Origin: UKL13-3 sp964392775 | GTDB taxonomy: Bacteria > Bacteroidota > Bacteroidia > UKL13-3 | Direction: 5' to 3' | NCBI GenBank assembly: GCA_964392775.1 | Contig: CAYMRD010000009.1 | Location: 62,001-126,000 of the forward strand | DNA: 64,000 nucleotides | The notes under the pieces: model-generated | The model's database searches: none | What the model was told of the DNA's origin: nothing | Seen by the model: only the letters and a program-made list of their open reading frames with translations | Made by a program: the position numbers and the translations under genes | Shown here: in pieces, positions 8,468 to 16,213 of the stretch | Layout of the letters: each line of letters begins with the position of its first letter | Position numbering within the stretch: the stretch's first letter is position 1

Positions 8468-8489
8468 ATACAAGACTTTGGTCTTGTAT
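8468..8489 (+). promoter_or_regulatory. Perfect inverted repeat overlapping the XRE gene start
   Basis: Left arm ATACAAGAC (8468-8476), loop TTTG, right arm GTCTTGTAT (8481-8489). The right arm includes the first two bases of the XRE start codon. The position suits an autorepression operator in DNA or a hairpin that hides the start in mRNA. It is also between the regulator and the divergent outer-membrane protein gene. Confidence 0.6.
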
Positions 8490-8727
8490 GAAAAAAGAGA
8501 AGTTCAATAAGGTTTTTGGTGAGTTTGTTAGGCGAAAACGCCAGCAACATTCAATCACCCAAATTGAACTATCAGACCGAATAGGGAATAACTTTCAAAA
8601 TATTTCCCGTCTTGAAAGAGGAGAATTGGCCCCAACACTTTATTGGGTGAACAACTTAGCTGAGGCCTTTGAACAGAATCTATCCGATTTTATAACAGAA
8701 TTTCAGGAGTATATATCCGAACAATAA
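8488..8727 (+). CDS. XRE-family transcriptional regulator
   Basis: 79 residues from the ATG at 8488; the longer frame from 8410 has no homology-like sequence. It is essentially a single Cro/C1-type helix-turn-helix domain: FGEFVRRKRQQHSITQIELSDRIGNN (helices 1-2) and FQNISRLERGELAPTLYWVNNLAEAF (recognition helix and helix 4). No ligand or dimer domain follows. It resembles stand-alone regulators and mobile-element or restriction controllers. A perfect inverted repeat over its own start suggests autoregulation, and the divergent outer-membrane gene is a possible second target. Confidence 0.85.
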   Translation: MKKEKFNKVFGEFVRRKRQQHSITQIELSDRIGNNFQNISRLERGELAPTLYWVNNLAEAFEQNLSDFITEFQEYISEQ

Positions 8728-8760
8728 ATTCACAAAGCAGAGTACACCCACTAAACTATA

Positions 8761-8876
8761 ACCCATCTCAAAGTCATTTCAGGTGTCAGTCTGAGCTTGT
8801 TGAAGGCTGATTTTGTAGAAAAAGCAGGTTTCGACAGGCTCAACCTGACATGGGTTCTATTTTTGAGATCACTTCC
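8761..8876. repeat. Dispersed ~115-bp repeat, copy 1
   Basis: Contains CTGAGCTTGTTGAAGGCTG and TTTCGACAGGCTCAACCTGA as an inverted pair, with ATCTCAAA / TTTTGAGAT at the ends. The reverse complement matches the element at 31012-31134 over nearly its whole length. No open frame. It resembles a MITE or REP-like unit. Confidence 0.8.
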
Positions 8877-8990
8877 AATTATTGATTCATTAATTGAGCT
8901 TCTTTAGAAAAGGAATAGGGAAAATGCTTAATGCAATTGATATACTGTTTCTTTGTTATTTAGATTAGTTTTCAATCTCAATTTTCTCCC

Positions 8991-10094
8991 ATGGCTGAAC
9001 CTCTCAAAAATCTATACACACCGCAACTCCTGCAAACCTTAGCCGATTTGCTGCATAAGCAGCATAAGGCATTCAACTCAAAAAAATTTCTGCAAACAGT
9101 GTTTGATGCCGAATGGTCTAACCGTGAACTTAAACAGCGCATGCGCCATATTACGCACGCTATCAATCAGCATTTACAGGTTCCTTACACACAACAAATA
9201 GAAATTCTATCATCTATTGCGCATCATTTCACGGGTTTCATCGCTATTGTATTTCCTGATTTTGTGGAAGTGTACGGACTTGATGAACCCGATATTTCCA
9301 TTCCAGCGCTTGAGCTATTTACACAATACAGCAGCAGCGAATTTGCCGTTCGTCCTTTCATCATCAGGCATGAAAAACGAATGGTGAAACAGCACCTCAA
9401 ATGGGCCAAACATCCGAACCACCATGTGCGCAGGCTGGCAAGCGAAGGTATTCGTCCGCGCCTGCCCTGGGCTATGGCTTTACCTGCATTCAAAAAAGAT
9501 CCATCGGCCATACTCCCCATTTTAGAATTGCTTAAACACGATGATAGCGAATATGTGCGCAGAAGCGTGGCCAATAACCTCAACGATATTTCAAAAGACC
9601 ATCCCGAAGTGGTGCTGGATATCATCAACAAATGGAAAGGCCTTTCACCCGAAACCGACCGCATTGTAAAACATGCAGCCCGGGGCCTGCTCAAACAGGG
9701 GCATACCGAGGCATTGCAAAGCTTCGGACTCAACCACAAAATAAAAACGACAGTGAGTGATGTGCAGTTGAGCAAAAAAAATATCCGCATCAACGACAAG
9801 ATTGACTTTTCATTTTCGGTCGTGTTAAACGAGAAAACAGCCCACACCATTCGGCTCGAATACCGCATCTATTTTATAAAAGCCAACGGAAAACCCTCAG
9901 GCAAAATATTTCAGATTGGCACGTATACTTTGCAGCCCAAACAAACTTTATCCATCAAACGCACTCATGCTTTTGCCGATTTAACCACCCGCAAACATTA
10001 TCCCGGAGTGCACCGTTTGTCCATTGTTGTCAATGGACAAGAATACAGCGAGGTTCTGTTTACTTTAGGCCCAACCACTAAACATTTTGTTTAA
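8991..10094 (+). CDS. DNA alkylation repair protein, AlkC type
   Basis: 367 residues. HEAT-like helical repeats fill about residues 1-245. The segment PNHHVRRLASEGIRPRLPWA and later HDDSEYVRRSVANNLNDISKDHP are signatures of the AlkC branch of the AlkC/AlkD DNA glycosylases, which remove N-alkylated bases such as 3-methyladenine and 3-methylcytosine. The C-terminal 110 residues (from about KIKTTVSDVQLSKKN) form a beta-rich domain ending in VNGQEYSEVLFTLGP, matching the Ig-like domain described for AlkC. Stand-alone gene with no ada or alkA nearby. Confidence 0.85.
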   Translation: MAEPLKNLYTPQLLQTLADLLHKQHKAFNSKKFLQTVFDAEWSNRELKQRMRHITHAINQHLQVPYTQQIEILSSIAHHFTGFIAIVFPDFVEVYGLDEPDISIPALELFTQYSSSEFAVRPFIIRHEKRMVKQHLKWAKHPNHHVRRLASEGIRPRLPWAMALPAFKKDPSAILPILELLKHDDSEYVRRSVANNLNDISKDHPEVVLDIINKWKGLSPETDRIVKHAARGLLKQGHTEALQSFGLNHKIKTTVSDVQLSKKNIRINDKIDFSFSVVLNEKTAHTIRLEYRIYFIKANGKPSGKIFQIGTYTLQPKQTLSIKRTHAFADLTTRKHYPGVHRLSIVVNGQEYSEVLFTLGPTTKHFV

Positions 10095-10132
10095 TGCATT
10101 TTGTTCATCGAAATTTCATGTCCTAAATTTCG

Positions 10133-10140
10133 TACTTTCG
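10133..10140 (+). promoter_or_regulatory. Candidate -7 element for asd
   Basis: TACTTTCG lies 26 bp before the asd start and resembles the Bacteroidota -7 consensus TAnnTTTG. No -33 element is evident at the usual spacing. Confidence 0.3.
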
Positions 10141-10166
10141 CACCTCATTCAATTAGAATATCGTAC

Positions 10167-11162
10167 ATGAAAGTAGCAGTAGTAGGCGCCACAGGATTAG
10201 TAGGCACCGTTATGTTAAAAGTTTTAGCCGAGCGTAATTTCCCGGTTACCGAGTTGATTCCCGTTGCATCTGAAAAATCAGTAGGTAAAAAACTTTCATG
10301 GAAGGGTAAAGATTATACCGTACACAGCATGGAGCAAGCCATCGCGGCCAAACCTCATATCGCTTTGTTTTCGGCAGGTGGCAGCACTTCGTTGGAATGG
10401 GCTCCGAAATTTGCCGAAGCCGGAACGTTTGTGATCGATAATTCTTCGGCATGGCGCATGGACCCCGGCAAAAAATTAATTGTTCCCGAAGTAAACGCGG
10501 ATGTATTAACGGCTGATGATAAAATTATTGCCAACCCCAACTGCTCAACCATTCAGATGGTTTTGGTGCTGAGTCCGATTCACAAAGCTTTCGGTATTAA
10601 ACGCGTTGTGGTATCAACTTACCAAAGTGTTACCGGAACGGGCGTTAAAGCCGTTCAGCAACTCGAGAACGAACGCAAGGGTATTCAGGGCGAAATGGCC
10701 TATAAATACCCAATCGACAAAAATGCCATTCCGCAAATTGATGTATTTATGGACAACGGATACACCAAAGAGGAAATGAAAATGGTGAACGAAACAAAAA
10801 AAATTCTGCACGATGAATCGGTATTATTGACTGCTACCTGTGTTCGCATTCCTGTGATGGGCGGGCATAGCGAAAGCATCAATATTGAATGCAACAAAGC
10901 ATTCGACCTTTCGGAAGTAATTGACCTGATTACCCAAACTCCCGGAGTGATTGTGAAAGACAATATTGCCAACTTTGAATACCCGATGCCACTGATTGAC
11001 GCTGATGGCAGGGATGAAGTTTTTGTAGGACGTATCCGCAGAGATGAATCACAACCAAACGCACTGAACATGTGGATTGTGGCCGATAACCTGCGCAAAG
11101 GAGCAGCGACTAATGCCGTGCAAATTGCGGAGTATTTGGTAGCGCAGAAGATAGTTCAGTAA
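10167..11162 (+). CDS. asd: Aspartate-semialdehyde dehydrogenase
   Basis: Reduces aspartyl phosphate to aspartate semialdehyde for lysine/diaminopimelate, threonine and methionine synthesis. 331 residues from the ATG at 10167, chosen because MKVAVVGATGLVGTVM is the NADP-binding Rossmann start; the longer frame adds 22 unrelated residues. The catalytic cysteine is in ANPNCSTIQM (Cys126), and the catalytic histidine is in RIPVMGGHSES. Both cofactor and dimerisation domains are intact. The gene is monocistronic, with an S23-type pseudogene region downstream. Confidence 0.95.
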   Translation: MKVAVVGATGLVGTVMLKVLAERNFPVTELIPVASEKSVGKKLSWKGKDYTVHSMEQAIAAKPHIALFSAGGSTSLEWAPKFAEAGTFVIDNSSAWRMDPGKKLIVPEVNADVLTADDKIIANPNCSTIQMVLVLSPIHKAFGIKRVVVSTYQSVTGTGVKAVQQLENERKGIQGEMAYKYPIDKNAIPQIDVFMDNGYTKEEMKMVNETKKILHDESVLLTATCVRIPVMGGHSESINIECNKAFDLSEVIDLITQTPGVIVKDNIANFEYPMPLIDADGRDEVFVGRIRRDESQPNALNMWIVADNLRKGAATNAVQIAEYLVAQKIVQ

Positions 11163-11250
11163 GAGGTCAGCGGTTATGCGGGCGGCAGTCAGCGGTGCAA
11201 AGACTTCTGTGAGAAAGAAAAGTCAGCGGAGGAGCTGTCCGCAGCTAATA
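11163..11250. repeat. Inverted low-complexity repeat flanking the S23-type pseudogene (left)
   Basis: Contains GGTCAGCGG and GCGGCAGTCAGCGG just after asd. GGCAGTC-GCGG recurs in inverted orientation beyond the pseudogene at about 11799-11890, so this second S23-type gene is also bracketed by inverted repeats, though of a different sequence. Confidence 0.6.
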
Positions 11251-11319
11251 AGTCGACAGTTAAGCATTTCGTTTGAAAGGCATTTCAAGTATATTTGAAC
11301 AGCCTAATGAAACACCAAA

Positions 11320-11798
11320 ATGAAATTTGAAGACTTAAGAGTTTGGCAGGATGCTGTCCAACTATCAGGTGAGATTAATGAGTTGACAAGAGTTATTCGT
11401 TCTCACCTCTCAGATGAAAAGAGCTGCCGATTCGATCTCGCTCAATATTGCCGAGGGTTCCACCGGACAATCAAATGCAGAATTCAAAAAGTTCCTTGGG
11501 TATTCTTTGCGCTCAGGAATAGAAGAAGTTGGTTGTTTATATTTAATCTATCGGAGAGATGTCAACTTGCCCTCGCGCACCCCTGCCCCTGGCGGGGACC
11601 AACCGCACACTTTCTAAAAGACTTGTGCGCGGAATTCCCTTTAGGGCTAGAAGCAGGGAGGGGATTGACAATATCCTGATAGACAGTTTATATTTAGTAA
11701 GAAACAGACCCTATATCGATGAAAAGCAGTTTGCTTACTTTTACGAAAAACTCAACTCTCTGATAAAGTCAATACAAGCTTTGCGAAAAGTCATTTAA
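11320..11798 (+). pseudogene. Broken four-helix-bundle (S23/IVP) gene
   Basis: The remains read in three frames. Frame 1 gives MKFEDLRVWQDAVQLSGEIN from 11320. The frame shifts near 11405, apparently with loss of several codons, and continues as MKRAADSISLNIAEGSTGQS and GYSLRSGIEEVGCLYL. A 140-bp insertion with an 11-bp target duplication (151 bp, which shifts frame by one) then separates this from SLYLVRNRPYIDEKQFAYF and IKSIQALRKVI, ending at 11798. Removing the insertion and one duplicate restores GCLYLVRNRPYIDEKQ, a normal family sequence. The gene is clearly inactive. The intact relative is at 3506-3865. Confidence 0.85.
11546..11685. mobile_element. MITE-like insertion with 11-bp target duplication
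   Basis: GTTTATATTTA occurs directly on both sides (11535-11545 and 11686-11696), a textbook target-site duplication. The 140-bp insert begins near CTATCGGAGAGATGTCAA and ends TTGACAATATCCTGATAG, an imperfect terminal inverted repeat (12 of 18). The interior is GC-rich with CCCCTGCCCC and GGAATTCCCTTTAGGG. No open frame of its own. It shares its end with the hairpin at 7391-7482. Confidence 0.8.
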
Positions 11799-11890
11799 AG
11801 CTGCCGACTACCAATGCCAACTAATAAACTCTCAAGGCTCAATCAACCTCTAACCAACCGCAGACTGCCGACCGCCTAAACTGCCGACTC
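11799..11890. repeat. Inverted low-complexity repeat flanking the S23-type pseudogene (right)
   Basis: CTGCCGACTACC, CCGCAGACTGCCG and CTGCCGACTCCC recur here. The reverse complement carries CGGCAGTCTGCGG, a 12/13 match to CGGCAGTCAGCGG at the left side of the pseudogene. Confidence 0.6.
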
Positions 11891-11896
11891 CCATTC

Positions 11897-12130
11897 ATGG
11901 AACTTCCACTGTATTCTAAATCTCAATTAGCCCTCCGCAACGGACAAGACAAACCCGAGGTTTGGGTGGCGTTTAAAGGTATCATTTATGATGTATCTGA
12001 CAGCCGGTTGTGGCGTAACGGCAAACACTATGAACATTGGGCCGGGCAGGATTTAACCGATGAACTCAAGGACGCTCCGCATACCGAAAAAGTATTTGAG
12101 AAGTTTGAGGCCATAGGTAGACTGCTTTAA
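11897..12130 (+). CDS. Cytochrome b5-like heme/steroid-binding domain protein
   Basis: A single small domain of 77 residues: LYSKSQLALRNGQDKPEVWVAFKGIIYDVSDSRLWRNGKHYEHWAGQDLTDELKDAPHTEKVFEKF. The VWVAFKG-IYDV strand pair and the GKHYEHWAGQDLT-PHTE segment are the hallmarks of bacterial cytochrome b5-like domains. His in HYEHWAG and PHTE are candidate heme-facing residues. No signal peptide, so cytosolic. Redox partner unknown; the thioredoxin-like gene 66 bp downstream reads in the same direction. Confidence 0.85.
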   Translation: MELPLYSKSQLALRNGQDKPEVWVAFKGIIYDVSDSRLWRNGKHYEHWAGQDLTDELKDAPHTEKVFEKFEAIGRLL

Positions 12131-12195
12131 ATATTTTTTCACTATTGCTTTTTACTCAACTAACTTCCTAACTTAGTATCTATAATTTAGGCCTT

Positions 12196-12816
12196 ATGTC
12201 AACCAAAGCACTTTCCTTCGAACCCTACCTGAACAAGGCCATGAGTTATACTACGTATATGGCATTGATGAATGATTTGCTGAAAGAAGGAAAAACAACA
12301 GGACCCAATCAGGCTGCCGGTTTGGTGGAGTATACCAAACTCAATTTTCACCGCATGGAACGCATTAATAAAACCACTGTTTTGAGTGAGGAGTTGATGA
12401 CTGCCTTGAATAGTTTAAAAAGACGCTGGACCTGGTTGATTATAACAGAAGCCTGGTGCGGTGATGCGGCACAAAACATTCCCATCATGCATGCCATCAG
12501 CATTGCTTCCAAAGGAAAGATTGACATCAAACTTGTTCTGCGCGATGAGAACCTTCCATTGATGGACCAGTACCTCACCAATGGCGGACGAGCCATACCA
12601 TTGCTTATTTGCCTTGAAACGGATACGCTCAGAGAGATTGGCATCTGGGGGCCACGCCCCAAACATGCACAGGATATGGTGATGGAATACAAAAAAAATC
12701 CAACCATTGCTTACAATGATTTTAAAACATTATTGTACTCATGGTATTCGCAGAATAAAACCCAAGCTGTTCAACAGGAGTTTGCCAGACTCATTCCTAA
12801 ATGGGCAGGGAAATAA
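12196..12816 (+). CDS. Thioredoxin-like family protein
   Basis: 206 residues matching the Thioredoxin_9 type (PF14595). After an N-terminal helical part, the fold begins at RRWTWLIITEAWCGDAAQNIPIMHAIS: the usual WCxxC is WCGDA here, so only one cysteine of the redox pair is present, as is normal in this family. The conserved cis-proline region is GGRAIPLLICLE. A disulfide-reductase role is unlikely without the second cysteine; function is unknown. No signal peptide. Confidence 0.8.
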   Translation: MSTKALSFEPYLNKAMSYTTYMALMNDLLKEGKTTGPNQAAGLVEYTKLNFHRMERINKTTVLSEELMTALNSLKRRWTWLIITEAWCGDAAQNIPIMHAISIASKGKIDIKLVLRDENLPLMDQYLTNGGRAIPLLICLETDTLREIGIWGPRPKHAQDMVMEYKKNPTIAYNDFKTLLYSWYSQNKTQAVQQEFARLIPKWAGK

Positions 12817-13080
12817 AAAGGTTCACGGATCACAATTTGTAGTTCACACCGTTCCGTGTCGCGGGCAATTCCTTATTCTGCGAAGCCATAACGCGGCAGA
12901 ATCACATGTTTCATGCAGGATAACAATACAAGATTTCGCTCCTCTGGCTTTTCGTTGGTATTTTATCAAAGTCTGCCTCCTCCGGAGGCTATAAACAATG
13001 GTGAAGTTCTTTGAATATGAAAGCAAGTCAACGGACGTGACCCTCCGTGTTTCTGTATCTTTCAAAAAATTACAGGCATA
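12817..13080. other. Intergenic repeat-like DNA
   Basis: No gene. The stretch ACAATACAAGATTTCGC(T)CCTC (about 12923-12945) recurs at 18557-18580 as AATACAAGATTTCGCCCCTC, and CCTCCGGAGG palindromes follow in both places. This looks like a dispersed intergenic element rather than coding sequence. Confidence 0.5.
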
Positions 13081-13107
13081 AAAAAACCACCGCGTGGCGG
13101 TGGTTTT
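13081..13107 (-). terminator. Rho-independent terminator of the transaldolase gene
   Basis: AAACCACCGC (13084-13093) pairs perfectly with GCGGTGGTTT (13097-13106) around a 3-base loop. Read on the minus strand it is followed by a T run, directly downstream of the gene at 13113-13769. Confidence 0.85.
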
Positions 13108-13112
13108 CGTTG

Positions 13113-13769
13113 TTATGCGTTTGCTTTCGCGTGGTCGGCAAGGAATTTCTCAAGCCCGCTATCCGTAAGCGGATGTTTGAGCAACTGAAGAATGGTATCC
13201 AATCCGCAAGTGGCCACCTGAGCACCCATTTGAGCCGACTTGATAATATGCAAAGGATTGCGGATAGAAGCCGCCAAGATTTGGGTTTGGAAACCTTGTA
13301 CTCCGTATATCTGAGCAATTTCTGCGATCAATACCATACCGTCTTGTGAAATATCATCCAAACGGCCAATGAATGGTGAAACATAGGTTGCTCCTGCTTT
13401 GGCAGCCAATAACGCTTGTCCGGCCGAGAACACCAATGTACAGTTGGTTTTGATACCCATTGAGGTCAGGTGTTTGATTGCTTTCACACCATCTTTAATC
13501 ATCGGAATTTTCACCACAATATTCTCATCCAAAGCAGCCAGGTTTTCACCTTCGCGAATCATACCTTCAAAATCGGTTGAGATTACCTCTGCACTTACAT
13601 CACCTTTTACAATTTCGCAAATGGTTTTGTAGTGTTTCATCACGTTATCCTGACCTTTAATGCCTTCTTTTGCCATTAATGAAGGATTGGTGGTTACACC
13701 ATCCAAAATGCCCAAGTCGTTTGCTTCACGAATTTGGTTCAGGTTTGCTGTGTCTAAGAAAAATTTCAT
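13113..13769 (-). CDS. Transaldolase / fructose-6-phosphate aldolase family
   Basis: 218 residues, the length of the short transaldolase subfamily that includes FSA and the decameric TalC-type transaldolases. The start MKFFLDTANLNQI, TTNPSLMAKEG, the Schiff-base lysine in NIVVKIPMIKDG (Lys87), NCTLVFSAGQALLAAKAGA and SPFIGRLDD are all present. It acts in the non-oxidative pentose phosphate pathway or cleaves fructose 6-phosphate; sequence alone does not decide. Single gene with its own terminator. Confidence 0.9.
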   Translation of the reverse strand: MKFFLDTANLNQIREANDLGILDGVTTNPSLMAKEGIKGQDNVMKHYKTICEIVKGDVSAEVISTDFEGMIREGENLAALDENIVVKIPMIKDGVKAIKHLTSMGIKTNCTLVFSAGQALLAAKAGATYVSPFIGRLDDISQDGMVLIAEIAQIYGVQGFQTQILAASIRNPLHIIKSAQMGAQVATCGLDTILQLLKHPLTDSGLEKFLADHAKANA

Positions 13770-13839
13770 GTGTGTAAAGTGTTAATTTGCCGCAAGTTTA
13801 CCGTATTTTTTCCAAAGCATTACACATAAATTTTCAGTT

Positions 13840-14433
13840 ATGAAAAACCTCGACCGGCAGTTTTGGAACCAGCGTTATGCCGAAGCCCAAACCGGCTGGG
13901 ATATTGGCTATCCCTCCACACCCATAAAAGGGTATATTGACAGGTTGCACGACAAAAATCAAAGAATCCTGATTCCGGGATGTGGCAATGCTTACGAGGC
14001 GGAATATTTACTGCAGACCGGTTTTACAAACGTAACGCTGATTGATATTGCACCCTTGGTTGTTGAGCAAATTACAGATCGATTTAAACCTTACATCCAT
14101 AAAGGAGTACTCAATATTATATGTGGTGATTTTTTTACCTTCAACGATTCATTCGACCTGATACTTGAACAAACCTTCTTTTGCGCCATCCATCCTTCAT
14201 TGCGGGCAGCCTACGCTAAACACATGTTTCAATTGTTGGGAGAAGGTGGTGTTTTAGCGGGTTTACTGTTTAATTTCCCGCTCACCGAAGAAGGGCCTCC
14301 GTTTGGAGGCAGTTTGGCTGAATATGAATCTTATTTTAAACCGTTTTTTATCATCAAACAAATGTCCCCAGCCCTTAATTCTATTACACCCAGAGCCGGC
14401 AGAGAGCTTTTTATTGAATTGGAAAAAATCTGA
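13840..14433 (+). CDS. TPMT-family SAM-dependent methyltransferase
   Basis: 197 residues. FWNQRYAEAQTGWDIGYPSTPIKGYID is the N-terminal lid typical of thiopurine S-methyltransferase-like enzymes. The SAM-binding motif I is ILIPGCGNAYEAEYL (about 43-57), with TLIDIAP as the acidic loop and LILEQTFFCAIHPSLR as the post-motif region. Bacterial relatives methylate thiols, selenium or tellurium compounds, but the substrate cannot be assigned. Diverges from the transaldolase gene across about 70 bp. Confidence 0.85.
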   Translation: MKNLDRQFWNQRYAEAQTGWDIGYPSTPIKGYIDRLHDKNQRILIPGCGNAYEAEYLLQTGFTNVTLIDIAPLVVEQITDRFKPYIHKGVLNIICGDFFTFNDSFDLILEQTFFCAIHPSLRAAYAKHMFQLLGEGGVLAGLLFNFPLTEEGPPFGGSLAEYESYFKPFFIIKQMSPALNSITPRAGRELFIELEKI

Positions 14434-14483
14434 AAAACTGCCGGCCGGTAAACATCAGAAATTTCCCGGCCCATTGAAAAAGT

Positions 14484-14888
14484 ATGATTTGTTACGCATA
14501 CTACCCTCCCATAACGATTGACGGTAAACAGGACATTTTATGCTCTTCACACCCTGCATTTCGTTGCGACAAGACAAAACACAATCCCGAATACCTTTTA
14601 CTTTCTTCTTTGTCAGCGTGCCATATGCTTTGGTATCTGCATTTGTGCAGTGAAGCAGGTATTATCGTTACAGATTACAGAGATAATGCGACAGGAACAA
14701 TAACCGAAACCCCAAACGATGGCGGACATTTTACGAAAGTAACTTTAAATCCTGTTGTAACCGTTACGGAACATTCTGTGATTTACAAAGCAAACCAACT
14801 GCACAAAAAAGCGAATGAACTTTGCTTTATTTCCAATTCGGTAAATTTTCCCATTTTTCACAAACCGACAGCGGTCATAGAAACTTAG
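14484..14888 (+). CDS. OsmC-family protein, N-terminally short
   Basis: 134 residues. The core is clear: HPAFRCDKTKHNPEYLLLSSLSACHMLWYLHLC carries the OsmC catalytic cysteine region (SACHML), followed by VTDYRDNATGT, FTKVTLNPVVTV and ANELCFISNSVNFPI. Proteins of this group normally have 25-35 more residues at the N-terminus. Here a stop codon (14475-14477) lies in frame just before the only ATG, so the beginning seems to have been lost. It may be inactive or restarted. The normal role would be thiol-based peroxide reduction. Confidence 0.7.
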   Translation: MICYAYYPPITIDGKQDILCSSHPAFRCDKTKHNPEYLLLSSLSACHMLWYLHLCSEAGIIVTDYRDNATGTITETPNDGGHFTKVTLNPVVTVTEHSVIYKANQLHKKANELCFISNSVNFPIFHKPTAVIET

Positions 14889-14898
14889 CACACTTTAA

Positions 14899-14940
14899 TT
14901 ATTGACGAAAAATACAATTATTTTAATTTTTCGTCAATAA
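14899..14940. repeat. Inverted repeat upstream of DUF4143 ATPase
   Basis: TTATTGACGAAAAAT (14899-14913) pairs perfectly with ATTTTTCGTCAATAA (14926-14940) around a 12-base loop. It ends 28 bp before the ATPase start. The position parallels the palindrome before the second DUF4143 ATPase (45972-46016), though the sequence differs beyond TTGAC. Confidence 0.8.
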
Positions 14941-14968
14941 GAATTGCCTTTATAACAAACAAAAGGAA

Positions 14969-16171
14969 ATGATAACAAGGGAAACCTATTTGCAGAAGTT
15001 GCGTCAACTCAAAGACCAGAATGTAATCAAAGTGATTACAGGTATCAGGCGTTGCGGTAAATCAACACTTTTGGAAGCCTTTAAAAATGAGTTAAAGGCA
15101 AGCGGTGTTTCTTCCCGAAATATCATTTTCCTGAATTTTGAAGAAAGAGAGAATCTGCACTTGACCGATTGGGTTACGCTATATGACGAAATCATAAAAA
15201 CTGTAAAAACCGACAAGAAGCATTACGTTTTTCTGGACGAAGTACAGTTAGTAAATGATTTTGAAAAGCTCATCAACAGCCTGTTTACCAAAAAACACAT
15301 TGACTTGTACGTTACAGGTTCAAACGCTTATTTATTGAGCAGTGAACTGGCTACACTTTTGACAGGCAGATATATATCCATAAACATACAGCCTTATTCT
15401 TTTCGTGAATATGCTTTGGCGTACAAAGAAGAGAAAAATACTGACCGTCTTTTTCGTCAATACATCAATGCAAGCAGTTTTCCCGAAGCGGTTACCCTTG
15501 CTCAAAACTACGAAAATCTGGCAAACGATTACCTGCAATCCATTTACGATACGGTTATCATCAAAGATATTGCACAACGTTACAAACTGCGGAACGTACA
15601 CAACCTGCATCGTGTCGTCAGCTTTGTGTTCGACTCAGTGGGTTCTTTTATCTCACCAACCAATATCGCAACAGAGCTCAACAAAAAATCACAGAAAAAA
15701 ATATCGCACAACACCATTATTAAATACTTAGATTTCCTGACCAAATCCTACATTCTATACCCTGCCCCACGCTACGACATTAAGAGTAAAGAATTGCTTA
15801 CCACCAACGAAAAATATTATGTGGTGGACTTGGGTTTGAGAAATATCACGGCAACCAATAAATACGATGCCGATTTGGGACACAAGCTCGAAAATGTAGT
15901 GTATTTTGAGCTTTTAAGACGTGGCGGAAAAGTGTATGCAGGAAAAAACAACGATAAGGAAATTGATTTTGTAGTGCAAAAGCCCAATAACGAAAGAGAA
16001 TATTATCAGGTGGCATTTACCGTTAATAACGAAAAAACATATAAAAGGGAAATTTCAGCACTTAGCAACATCAAAGACAATTACCCGAAATACCTTCTGA
16101 CTCTCGATTTTGATAATACCAGCATAGGCGGGATTCAAAAACTGAACGTTATAGATTGGCTACTGACCTGA
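14969..16171 (+). CDS. AAA+ ATPase with DUF4143 C-terminal domain
   Basis: 400 residues. Walker A is GIRRCGKST (25-33), Walker B is HYVFLDEVQ (about residue 90), and a sensor-like YVTGSNAYLLSSELATLLTGR follows. The middle part has a winged-helix-like segment (NIATELNKKSQKKISHNTIIKYLDFL). The C-terminal DUF4143 region has YYVVDLGLRN and the nuclease-like NDKEIDFVVQKPNN. Proteins of this type are widespread, often mobile, and of unproven role. An inverted repeat lies 28 bp upstream and no partner gene is apparent. Confidence 0.9.
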   Translation: MITRETYLQKLRQLKDQNVIKVITGIRRCGKSTLLEAFKNELKASGVSSRNIIFLNFEERENLHLTDWVTLYDEIIKTVKTDKKHYVFLDEVQLVNDFEKLINSLFTKKHIDLYVTGSNAYLLSSELATLLTGRYISINIQPYSFREYALAYKEEKNTDRLFRQYINASSFPEAVTLAQNYENLANDYLQSIYDTVIIKDIAQRYKLRNVHNLHRVVSFVFDSVGSFISPTNIATELNKKSQKKISHNTIIKYLDFLTKSYILYPAPRYDIKSKELLTTNEKYYVVDLGLRNITATNKYDADLGHKLENVVYFELLRRGGKVYAGKNNDKEIDFVVQKPNNEREYYQVAFTVNNEKTYKREISALSNIKDNYPKYLLTLDFDNTSIGGIQKLNVIDWLLT

Positions 16172-16213
16172 CAAAAAAACTGCCACTAACAGGCAACATT
16201 GCGGAACATTGGT

